Origin: Negativicutes bacterium
Lineage (GTDB): Bacteria; Bacillota_C; Negativicutes; Sporomusales_B; JARLHX01
NCBI GenBank assembly: GCA_031292015.1
Contig: JARLHY010000080.1
Span: 1-6,368 of the forward strand
Direction of reading: 5' to 3'
Length of the DNA stretch: 6,368 nucleotides
Under the pieces are notes generated by a model that saw only the letters and a list, made by a program, of their open reading frames with translations, did not search any database and was not told the DNA's origin. The position numbers and the translations under genes were made by a program. Positions 1 to 4,943 of the stretch are shown here, piece after piece (the first letter of the stretch is position 1; the number at the start of each line of letters is the position of its first letter).

Positions 1-276
1 CACCGAATCGTTCTCCAGCGCGACAACGCCATGAACGGCGTTTTTCGGGGCGTGATAGCTGTCGCCCTGCCTGATTGTTTTCTTCTGTCCGTCCAGCGTC
101 AGCTCAAAACTGCCCTGGACGATATAACCCAGCTGTTCGTGTGCTTCGTGTTTGTGCGGCTGTCCGACGCCGCCCTTGCAAAAGCGATACTCCACCATCA
201 TCAGCTGCTCGCCGTAGCATAAAATCTTGCGGCAGACTTTATCATCCACCGCCTGGTAACCCTGGTTCACTGTCAC
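1..276 (-). CDS. Small cupin-domain protein (C-terminus off the left edge)
   Basis: The frame gives 92 codons and is still open at position 1. It shows both cupin motifs. The first is the metal-binding stretch GQPHKHEAHEQLGYIVQG, with HxH, a following E and a glycine turn. The second is PKNAVHG, the usual PxGxxH with Asn in place of Gly. Proteins of this type are about 105-115 residues, so only a short tail is missing. The start is GTG at 276, chosen because AGGAGG (285-290) lies 8 nt upstream. A second in-frame GTG at 270 is too far from that site. The frame stays open upstream to about position 390 but has no ATG or GTG there, so a longer form is unlikely. The His and Glu residues suggest a bound metal; the substrate is unknown. 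The gene follows dctP on the same strand, so it may act on the imported compound or sense it. Single-domain cupins are too diverse to assign a reaction. Confidence 0.85.
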   Translation of the reverse strand, partial: MTVNQGYQAVDDKVCRKILCYGEQLMMVEYRFCKGGVGQPHKHEAHEQLGYIVQGSFELTLDGQKKTIRQGDSYHAPKNAVHGVVALENDSV

Positions 277-333
277 TGTACCGTCCTCCTGCAAAAATTC
301 GTGTTCTGCCGCGACATAAGGTCCCAGCCAACA

Positions 334-364
334 GGCGCGAAGATGGTTTTCCCAGCCTCGCGCC
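334..364 (-). repeat. Hairpin in the leader of the cupin gene
   Basis: GGCGCGA (334-340) pairs with TCGCGCC (358-364). Inside it, a G-T wobble, one G-C pair and one mismatch lead to a further 3-bp stem (TGG/CCA) around a GAAAA loop, read on the minus strand. The structure ends about 57 nt before the cupin start and is not followed by a T run, so it is not a typical terminator. It could be a processing or stability element between dctP and the cupin gene. Confidence 0.45.
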
Positions 365-401
365 GTTAGTGGTGCCTGCTCAAGTTTTTACTTAAACCGG
401 T

Positions 402-422
402 GGCGGGAGGGATCTTCCCGCC
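402..422 (-). terminator. Hairpin just after the first dctP stop; weak terminator or 3' stabiliser
   Basis: GGCGGGA (402-408) and TCCCGCC (416-422) form a 7-bp GC-rich stem with a 7-nt loop, starting 3 nt after the dctP stop codon on the minus strand. The downstream sequence is ACCGGTTTAAG, so the T tract is poor. Full termination is doubtful. Partial termination, or protection of the dctP mRNA end, would make the binding protein more abundant than the cupin. Confidence 0.4.
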
Positions 423-425
423 GGA

Positions 426-1421
426 TTATTTTACCGCCTGAATCTGTTCAATGATCGTTTTGTATTCGGGATACTTTTCGTACATCGGTGCCACAGCCTT
501 GCGGAAAGGTTCTTTGTTCACCGTGTTGACAGTTATGCCGTTGGCCTTCAGATCCTTCAGCGACTTGTCGGTAAGCTCGGCCCAGAGTTTCTTTTCATAG
601 ACAACCGATTCCGCCGCGACCTCGGCCATCAGTTTCTGGTCTTCCGGCGACAGGCTGTCCCAGACCTTCTTGCTCATCAGCACAACTTCCGGGATCATCA
701 TATGCTCGTCAAGAGTATAGTATTTACATACTTCGTAATGCTTCATCGTCCACAGGCTGGGCGGATTGTTCTCGGCTCCGTCGATCAGGCCTGACTGCAG
801 GCCGCTGTAAACTTCGCCATAGCCCATCGGTGTGGCTGACGCCCCCAGAGTGTTTACCATGTCGACAATAACTTTGCTCTGCTGCACCCGGATTTTCATC
901 CCCTTGAGGTCGTCCGGGCTGTTGACCGGCTTTTTGGTATAGAAGCTGCGGGCGCCGGAATCGTAGTACGCCAGCCCGATCAGGTTGCTTTTTTCCAGCT
1001 CTTTCAGCAGTCCCTTGCCCACCGGACCATCAAGAACCTTCCATTCATGTTCAGAATCGCGGAATATGTACGGCATCGAGAAAACGCCCATCTGCGGGTT
1101 AAAGCCAATCAGCGGCGACGCGCTGATCCGGTTGATGGCGATGGTGCCCAGCTGGGTCATCTCGATGGTTTCTTTCTCATCCCCCAGTTGCGCGCCGGGA
1201 TAGACCTCCATCTTAATCCGGCCCTTGGTCCTCTCGTCCAACAGTTTAGCCATCTGCTTCAATCCCATCGAAGTGGGATAGTCAGCAGGCTGAACGTCCG
1301 CCGCCTTAAGAACGATGGACTTCGCGGCGGGCGCCGGGGTTGACGAGCCACACCCGGCCACGACCGCTGCCAGCAGGAAAACAATCAGAACAATACCGAT
1401 GGACAACCTGTTATTTCTCAT
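426..1421 (-). CDS. dctP: TRAP transporter solute-binding lipoprotein, DctP family (copy 1)
   Basis: This 331-residue protein has the normal length of the DctP family (extracytoplasmic binding component of tripartite ATP-independent periplasmic transporters, which import organic acids with a Na+ or H+ gradient). Residues 1-24 are a lipoprotein signal: basic MRNNR, a hydrophobic core, then the lipobox VAGC with Cys24, so it should be anchored to the membrane. Family landmarks are YPGAQLGDEKE (about 74-84), SMPYIFRD (115-122), the DLKGMKIRVQ segment whose Arg178 corresponds to the arginine that pairs with the ligand carboxylate, and YGEVYSGLQSGLIDGAENNP (201-220). Arg158 is also kept in copy 2. 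The start is ATG with AGGAGG (1431-1436) 9 nt upstream. It is divergent from the AraC-type gene and followed by the cupin gene. DctQ and DctM membrane subunits are not in the window. The ligand cannot be read from the sequence beyond being probably a carboxylate. Confidence 0.95.
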   Translation of the reverse strand: MRNNRLSIGIVLIVFLLAAVVAGCGSSTPAPAAKSIVLKAADVQPADYPTSMGLKQMAKLLDERTKGRIKMEVYPGAQLGDEKETIEMTQLGTIAINRISASPLIGFNPQMGVFSMPYIFRDSEHEWKVLDGPVGKGLLKELEKSNLIGLAYYDSGARSFYTKKPVNSPDDLKGMKIRVQQSKVIVDMVNTLGASATPMGYGEVYSGLQSGLIDGAENNPPSLWTMKHYEVCKYYTLDEHMMIPEVVLMSKKVWDSLSPEDQKLMAEVAAESVVYEKKLWAELTDKSLKDLKANGITVNTVNKEPFRKAVAPMYEKYPEYKTIIEQIQAVK

Positions 1422-1493
1422 TTTTTCACCCCTCCTGAATCATTGAGTCCACCTTGCGCCTTGCGCCCTTTTTTATCCCTCCCGTGTGTTTCA

Positions 1494-1558
1494 TTGCCTG
1501 ACAACAACCATGCAGCCTCAATCCAGGCCTTTGCCTAACCAGGCACCGCTATCAGGCA
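1494..1558. repeat. Cluster of AGGC/GCCT inverted repeats upstream of dctP copy 1
   Basis: Within 65 bp there is TGCCT-AACC-AGGCA (1532-1545), the overlapping AGGC-CTTT-GCCT (1525-1536), and a wider pair TGCCTGA (1495-1501) with TCAGGCA (1552-1558). AGGCAC also occurs twice in direct orientation (1541 and 1554). The repeated half-site suggests either operator sites or a structured leader RNA. Nothing in the sequence decides between them. Confidence 0.4.
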
Positions 1559-1561
1559 CAA

Positions 1562-1579
1562 CCGGGAAACCGGTCCCGG
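1562..1579. repeat. CCGG-rich inverted repeat in the dctP copy 1 leader
   Basis: CCGGGA (1562-1567) and TCCCGG (1574-1579) are inverted with a 6-nt spacer. An alternative fold is ACCGG-GAAA-CCGGT (1561-1574), a 5-bp stem closed by a GNRA-type loop. No T run follows on either strand. It may fold in the leader RNA of dctP. Confidence 0.35.
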
Positions 1580-1637
1580 AGGCGACGCTGACGCCACGCA
1601 CGAAGCAAGACCCTGCCTAGTTTAAGCCTTCAAGATA

Positions 1638-1666
1638 ATTGTAAGAAAACTCTCGCTATTTGTCTT
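1638..1666 (-). promoter_or_regulatory. Candidate sigma-A promoter for dctP copy 1
   Basis: On the minus strand, AAGACA (1661-1666) is a 4-of-6 match to a -35 box and TACAAT (1638-1643) is a 5-of-6 match to a -10 box, with an ideal 17-nt spacer. Transcription would begin near 1631, about 210 nt before the dctP start. The -35 overlaps the candidate -35 of the opposite promoter almost completely. Confidence 0.45.
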
Positions 1667-1687
1667 GCCAGTAAAATGTGGTAAAAT
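1660..1687 (+). promoter_or_regulatory. Candidate promoter for the AraC-type regulator
   Basis: TTGTCT (1660-1665) and TAAAAT (1682-1687) are spaced by 16 nt and would give a start near 1694, leaving a leader of about 30 nt with the full ribosome binding site GGGAGG (1710-1715, 8 nt before the ATG). A better-looking extended -10, TGC-TATAAT (1698-1706), lies downstream, but its start would fall inside that ribosome binding site, so it is less likely to drive efficient translation. Confidence 0.4.
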
Positions 1688-1700
1688 GTTGTTAAATTGC
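1671..1700 (+). repeat. Three tandem 10-bp repeats over the regulator promoter
   Basis: GTAAAATGTG, GTAAAATGTT and GTTAAATTGC follow one another without gaps. The first two differ at one base; the third is a looser copy. A 10-bp period puts each copy on the same face of the helix. They cover the candidate -10 of the regulator gene, so they could be an operator for autoregulation. Confidence 0.5.
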
Positions 1701-1723
1701 TATAATTTCGGGAGGTTCGACCG

Positions 1724-2599
1724 ATGTTTGCGACTTCCGATTTCAACTTCGACCTGACCGAACATCCTTATCAGCTCATCCACCGGCATCGCACCACCAT
1801 CGACGATCACTGGGACATGTACCATGCCCACCCGGGCCTGGAGTTTATTCTGGTACACGAAGGCAACGGCATCGTGATCATTGATCAGAACATTTATCCC
1901 TTCGGCCCCGGCACCCTGATCTTCTCCCAGCCCTTTCAGCTCCACCGCGTAAAAGCCGAGCTGAACGAGTCGGAATTCTATGTACGGTCGAAATTCTTGT
2001 TCGAGCCGTCTTTGATCGACAAGTATCTCGACCAGTTCGACTCGCTGCGGCGGTTCTACCGTCACCTATGGCAGGACCGGCTGGCTTCCCAGGTAATGAA
2101 TCTGCAAGATGACGCAGACAAGTTCTGCGCCATATTCGACATGTTCAGCGCCAGGCAGACCGCCGGCACCAGCGAGGCTGCCGAGGCCTTCGCCTTGTTC
2201 ATCAGTCTTTTTTTCAAGTTCCTGAAACCCTGCTGGCACCTCCAGGAAGACGCCGGCAAAGTTCCCCAGCTCCGGTCTGTCCATCACGCCGAAGAGATTA
2301 TGCGCTGGATCGACGTCAATTTTTCCCGGGAATTCACCTTGGCTGCCCTGGCCCAGGAACTGCATCTCTCATCCCATCACATTTCCCATCTCTTCCACAA
2401 AGCCACCGGCAGCAGCATTACCGACTATCTCATCTCTCGCCGCCTGCGGGAGGCTTGCTGGCTGCTGCGGACCACGGCGCGCTCGGTGCAGGAAATCGGC
2501 AACAGCGTCGGTATGACCAACGTCTCCTATTTCTGCCAGCTGTTCAAACGACATTTCGGAACATCCCCCTCCCGCTACCGGTCGGCAGCCTCGCGCTGA
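1724..2599 (+). CDS. AraC-family transcriptional regulator with N-terminal cupin sensor domain
   Basis: The protein has 291 residues, typical for AraC regulators with an AraC_binding domain. The N-terminal part (about 28-80) looks like a cupin sensor: HWDMYHAHPGLEFILVHEG, then GPGTLIFSQPFQLHRV, with His34, His36, Glu40 and His74 as candidate ligand or metal residues. The middle (about 90-185) is a helical linker. The C-terminal domain (about 187-288) has two helix-turn-helix units: FTLAALAQELHLSSHHISHL (204-223) with the following FHKATG, and SVQEIGNSVGMTNVSYFCQL (254-273), then the family signature FKRHFGTSPSRYR. The start is ATG with GGGAGG 8 nt upstream. It is divergent from dctP copy 1 and convergent with dctP copy 2, so it is the likely regulator of uptake in response to a small molecule. 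Activation is usual for the family but not shown here. Confidence 0.93.
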   Translation: MFATSDFNFDLTEHPYQLIHRHRTTIDDHWDMYHAHPGLEFILVHEGNGIVIIDQNIYPFGPGTLIFSQPFQLHRVKAELNESEFYVRSKFLFEPSLIDKYLDQFDSLRRFYRHLWQDRLASQVMNLQDDADKFCAIFDMFSARQTAGTSEAAEAFALFISLFFKFLKPCWHLQEDAGKVPQLRSVHHAEEIMRWIDVNFSREFTLAALAQELHLSSHHISHLFHKATGSSITDYLISRRLREACWLLRTTARSVQEIGNSVGMTNVSYFCQLFKRHFGTSPSRYRSAASR

Positions 2600-2614
2600 G
2601 CGGGAAATTCGACG

Positions 2615-2648
2615 AAAAACCGCAAGCTTTTTTATGCTTGCGGTTTTT
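2615..2648. terminator. Strong bidirectional intrinsic terminator
   Basis: The arms AAAAACCGCAAGC (2615-2627) and GCTTGCGGTTTTT (2636-2648) are a perfect 13-bp inverted repeat with an 8-nt loop. The T run at the end of each strand allows it to stop the regulator transcript (plus) and the second dctP transcript (minus). It lies 15 nt after the regulator stop and about 100 nt after the stop of dctP copy 2. Confidence 0.93.
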
Positions 2649-2746
2649 GTGTTTCATACTGCAAATCCGTTTATCAACAGTCGGCAATCCACCCCAGCGG
2701 CACATACAGACGGGAGTTCGACTTCCGCCGGCGCCGGGCGTTTTTC
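2649..2746. other. Non-coding gap between terminator and dctP copy 2
   Basis: No gene is seen in these 98 bp. The 10-bp palindrome CCGGCGCCGG (2728-2737) lies next to a T5 run (2741-2745). A CGCC/GGCG stem (2726-2729 with 2737-2740) before that run could be a weak second stop for plus-strand transcription entering dctP copy 2, but the stem is only 4 bp. Confidence 0.5.
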
Positions 2747-3754
2747 CTACTTGACGTTCCGCACCATTTCGATCAGGTCTTTGCCCAGCGTGGCTTCAAA
2801 CTTGGTATAAACAGGTTCCACCGCCTTGCGGAACGGTTCGATGTCTTGTACCTTGTTGATGACCGCGCCCTGGGAGGCCAGCTTCTGCATAGCCTTGTCG
2901 GTTTCCTGTTCCATATAGCGGCGCATTGCCTCCCGCCCTTCGACGGCGGCCTCCTGCACCGCCGTCTGGACGTCAGGCGGCAAATTGTTGAAATACTTCA
3001 TATCCATTAAGAGCGGACAGGCGACCATAAAGTGATTGGTCACCGAATAATATTTCGCGACTTCGTTGAATTTCATCGTCACCACCGAGATCGGATCGTT
3101 TTCGGCGCCGTCGATCACACCCTGCTGGAGGCCGGAATAGACCTCGCCATAAGCCATCGGCGTCGGCAGCGCCCCGAGGGCGTTGAAGGTTTCGATGGAA
3201 ACAGGACTTTGGGTGACACGGATTTTAAGTCCTTTAAGATCGGCCAGAGTATTGATCGGCCGCTTGGAATTGAACATGCTGCGCTGCGGGTTGCTCCACC
3301 AGGCCAGCACCTTGAGCCCCTTGGCTTCAAGATCCTTGGCGATCACATTGCCTGGTTCGCCGTCAGAAGCCTTATACAGATGCTGTACATCGCGGAAGAT
3401 GAACGGCAGGTTGAACACATCGGCTCTGGGAGCAAAGTTGCTGATGACGGCGCCGTTCACTACCGTCATATTTACCGTACCCAGCTGCAACGCTTCCACC
3501 ACTTCCCGCTCGTTGGTTCCAAGCTGCCCGTTGGGATAAATTTTGACTTCGACTTTTCCGTTGGTTTTGGCGGTCACGCTTTTGGCAAACGTCTCCATCC
3601 CGATGTGGTAAACATAGTCGCTGGTTGTGGCATGAGCGGCGATGATGGTGATCTTGCCGTCCCTGACCGCTTCCTGTGACTGTTTCGTTCCGCAGCCGCC
3701 CAGAAGAAGGACGGACAGGATCAGGCCGACGAGGCTGAACAACTTCCTATTCAC
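2747..3754 (-). CDS. dctP: TRAP transporter solute-binding lipoprotein, DctP family (copy 2)
   Basis: The protein has 335 residues from the GTG at 3754. This start is preferred over an in-frame TTG at 3772 because AAGGGGGA (3761-3768) lies about 7 nt before the GTG, whereas the TTG overlaps that site and has none of its own. The N-terminus MNRKLFSLVGLILSVLLLGG with Cys21 is a lipoprotein signal with an LGGC lipobox. Family landmarks match copy 1: NLPFIFRD, DLKGLKIRVTQ (Arg179, the expected carboxylate-binding arginine), YGEVYSGLQQGVIDGAENDP and a C-terminal EPFRKAVEPVY. Identity to copy 1 looks like about 40% by eye (not computed). Differences around the pocket, such as WWSNPQRSMF against YYDSGARSFY and NDPISV against NNPPSL, suggest a different ligand. 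No DctQ or DctM gene is adjacent, so it is an orphan binding protein in this window. It is convergent with the AraC-type gene. Confidence 0.94.
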   Translation of the reverse strand: MNRKLFSLVGLILSVLLLGGCGTKQSQEAVRDGKITIIAAHATTSDYVYHIGMETFAKSVTAKTNGKVEVKIYPNGQLGTNEREVVEALQLGTVNMTVVNGAVISNFAPRADVFNLPFIFRDVQHLYKASDGEPGNVIAKDLEAKGLKVLAWWSNPQRSMFNSKRPINTLADLKGLKIRVTQSPVSIETFNALGALPTPMAYGEVYSGLQQGVIDGAENDPISVVTMKFNEVAKYYSVTNHFMVACPLLMDMKYFNNLPPDVQTAVQEAAVEGREAMRRYMEQETDKAMQKLASQGAVINKVQDIEPFRKAVEPVYTKFEATLGKDLIEMVRNVK

Positions 3755-3960
3755 TTGCTTTCCCCCTTGCAACCGTCACTCGTCTTTTTTCTCCGCCCGC
3801 CGCCAATTTCCTTCCGCCGCCAGAGTAAAACAACCAGAATATAAAACCGGTCCGCTGGTATTCCCTCCAACCGCCGTCACCTGCTACCAATGATCTTTTT
3901 CATCCGACAATTACTGCAAAACCGTCCCGCCAGTCCCGCCTCACCTGCCGTCAAGCCAAC

Positions 3961-3980
3961 TGCCACAACATCTTGCGGCA
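3961..3980. repeat. Imperfect 20-bp palindrome at the candidate promoter of dctP copy 2
   Basis: TGCCACAA-CATC-TTGCGGCA is an inverted repeat with one mismatch in eight positions. It covers the candidate -10 box (3970-3975), the expected place for a repressor operator. It could also fold at the 5' end of the transcript. Confidence 0.35.
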
Positions 3981-3998
3981 TTCATTTTTTCCAGTCAA
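3970..3998 (-). promoter_or_regulatory. Tentative promoter for dctP copy 2
   Basis: On the minus strand TTGACT (3993-3998) is a 5-of-6 match to a -35 box. CAAGAT (3970-3975) follows after 17 nt but is a weak -10. Transcription would begin near 3963, giving a leader of about 210 nt, similar to that proposed for copy 1. A weak -10 would fit a promoter that needs an activator. Confidence 0.25.
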
Positions 3999-4032
3999 CA
4001 TGTAGTGGTATATGCAAAGATACATTGCGACT

Positions 4033-4070
4033 ATGATAGTAGTATTATGTATGTCATTTACTACTATCAT
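4033..4070. repeat. Perfect 12-bp inverted repeat, AT-rich, probable operator
   Basis: ATGATAGTAGTA (4033-4044) and TACTACTATCAT (4059-4070) are perfect inverted copies separated by 14 nt. The stem is AT-rich and no clean T run follows, so it does not look like a terminator. Its centre is about 88 bp upstream of the tentative start of dctP copy 2, a usual distance for an activator or a DNA-looping site. Confidence 0.6.
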
Positions 4071-4125
4071 TATTTTCACAAATATCGGTACCAAAAAGCA
4101 TGAAAAATTTTGTCGATTCCCGGCA

Positions 4126-4168
4126 ATGACAAAGCCGCTTAACCCAAAATGGTAAGCGGCTTTGTCAT
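4126..4168. terminator. Long-stem terminator downstream of the oxidoreductase operon
   Basis: ATGACAAAGCCGCTTA (4126-4141) and TAAGCGGCTTTGTCAT (4153-4168) form a perfect 16-bp stem with an 11-nt loop. The core AAAGCCGC/GCGGCTTT resembles common intrinsic terminators, although the T tract is only three Ts within the arm. The only gene reading toward it is the gamma subunit on the minus strand, ending about 350 nt earlier. It would also insulate dctP copy 2 from the operon. Confidence 0.75.
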
Positions 4169-4514
4169 AATAAGTCTCAGGTTCTTAAAAATTATTTTTC
4201 AGGTTTCAGGTCTGTTGATGCAGATGAGACTGTAAAAGTATCCGGCGACCTCTCTAACAGGCGCTTCTGCGCGGGAGGGAAATTAGGCCAGGCGCGGCGC
4301 TATCAAGGGCAAACTTAGGGCCGGTTCAACCGGAGCTGCTCCGTTCGCGCGGTATATTCCTTCTCTCTGGCACCACTCCAGCCCATCTGCCGTTGCTTTC
4401 CCAGGCCAGCAAACCGGCCTGCCGCCAGACTTCTGAATCACTTTTCTTTTATTGGCCTTTTTATTGCAAGCATTGCTTCGCGACATGCCTAATAGATCAG
4501 GCTACCGGCAAAGA
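4169..4514. other. 346-bp region with palindromes and no convincing gene
   Basis: This stretch lies between the gamma-subunit stop and the terminator, so it would form a long 3' end of the operon mRNA. An open frame at 4283-4486 (minus, 67 codons) has no ribosome binding site and no recognisable domain. It holds overlapping palindromes at 4321-4343, CAGGCC/GGCCTG at 4402-4407 and 4416-4421, and the A/T palindrome AAAAATTATTTTT near 4187. A 40-codon piece in another minus frame, without a start, contains EVWRQAGLLAWESNGRW and could be a gene remnant. I recognise no RNA family. Confidence 0.5.
4321..4343. repeat. Two overlapping 13-bp perfect palindromes
   Basis: CCGGTT-C-AACCGG (4321-4333) and CGGAGC-T-GCTCCG (4331-4343) are each 6-bp arms around one base and share CGG. 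With only one base at the centre they cannot form full hairpins in RNA without opening the inner pairs, so they look more like DNA sites. Their role is unknown. Confidence 0.5.
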
Positions 4515-4943
4515 CTAAAAGACTTGCTGGCTATCCAGCCCTTGGATCAAGCCTGCTTCGATATCGCCGATGCTGCGGCTTTTCAGGTAAGAATCCAGCG
4601 CAACGAAGGTAAACTGCCCGGCCTTATCGCCCAGGACGCTTTTGTCGACCCCCACCGCCATTACCGTGCCGCCCGGCTTCAGCCCCTTGGTCACATCCAC
4701 CGCCTCAAACAGGCTGTTGTCCAGTACCACCACAATATCCGGTTTGACATTGTTGGTCGACCGTTCCCGGATCGGCTCTGCGCCGGTTCTGACCACCGTA
4801 TACATCGGCCCGCCGGGACGGAACGCGGCGAAAGAATTGAACATCTGCACATGTTTGCCGTGTTCTACCGCATATTTGGCGACCGCGGTCGCCAGTTTGG
4901 CCACAGGCTGGCCAAACCTGCCGTGCATCCGAATCTCCCGCAT
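4515..4943 (-). CDS. porC: 2-oxoacid:ferredoxin oxidoreductase gamma subunit, short and divergent
   Basis: The 142-residue protein aligns with the N-terminal and central part of the gamma subunits of pyruvate/2-oxoacid:ferredoxin oxidoreductases: REIRMHGRFGQPV, then VQMFNSFAAFRPGGPMYTVV, EPIRERS, and KPDIVVVLDNSLFEAVDVTKGLKPGG. Two features are odd. The usual HGRGGQG glycine-rich motif reads HGRFGQP. The family's usual C-terminus of about 40-50 residues, with an NT(A/P)MLGA-type segment, is absent: the protein ends after a short non-conserved tail and a TAG at 4515. I looked for the missing part in the other minus-strand frames just downstream and did not see it, so a simple frameshift is not supported. 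The ATG at 4943 shares one base with the beta-subunit stop (TAATG), and GGGGAGG lies about 10 nt upstream, so translation is coupled. It may be a natural short form or a gene damaged at its 3' end. Confidence 0.8.
   Translation of the reverse strand: MREIRMHGRFGQPVAKLATAVAKYAVEHGKHVQMFNSFAAFRPGGPMYTVVRTGAEPIRERSTNNVKPDIVVVLDNSLFEAVDVTKGLKPGGTVMAVGVDKSVLGDKAGQFTFVALDSYLKSRSIGDIEAGLIQGLDSQQVF

Larger units (their letters stand above)
1422..1723. promoter_or_regulatory. Divergent control region between dctP copy 1 and the AraC-type gene
   Basis: This 302-bp stretch holds no convincing gene. It contains the ribosome binding sites of both flanking genes, candidate promoters facing outward around 1638-1687, three tandem 10-bp repeats (1671-1700), a cluster of AGGC/GCCT palindromes (1494-1558) and a CCGG-rich inverted repeat (1562-1579). 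If the proposed minus-strand promoter is right, dctP has a leader of about 210 nt that includes the palindromes. AraC-family genes are commonly divergent from the genes they control, so operators for the regulator are expected here. Confidence 0.75.
3755..4125 (-). promoter_or_regulatory. Long non-coding upstream region of dctP copy 2
   Basis: These 371 bp contain no convincing gene. The part near the gene is GC-rich; the part around 3981-4115 is clearly AT-rich and holds the 12-bp inverted repeat at 4033-4070. No plus-strand gene starts here, so regulatory signals most likely serve dctP copy 2. The region is longer than a simple promoter needs, leaving room for activator sites or a structured leader. 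Confidence 0.6.

Noticed and set aside
1591..1622. Possible sigma-54 promoter upstream of dctP copy 1 on the minus strand (AGGCAGGGTCTTGC)
   Set aside because: The GG and GC elements are 9 nt apart instead of the strict 10, and the regulator next door is AraC-type, not a sigma-54 activator.
1701..1706. TATAAT with extended TG as the main regulator promoter
   Set aside because: Its predicted start, near 1713, falls inside the ribosome binding site, and no -35 match is found at 17 nt; kept as an alternative only.
2711..2729. tRNA T-arm-like sequence around GTTCGAC
   Set aside because: The flanking bases form at most a 4-bp stem with a wobble, and there is no acceptor, D or anticodon arm around it.
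3032..3679. 215-codon plus-strand open frame
   Set aside because: It lies wholly antisense to the well-supported second dctP gene and its translation has no domain; it is a by-product of codon bias.
4283..4486. 67-codon open frame on the minus strand
   Set aside because: There is no ribosome binding site before the ATG, no recognisable domain, and the sequence has several in-frame rare-looking features; kept only as part of the non-coding gap.
4440..4620. Frameshift explaining the short gamma subunit
   Set aside because: The other two minus-strand frames reach stops quickly here and show no C-terminal gamma motif.
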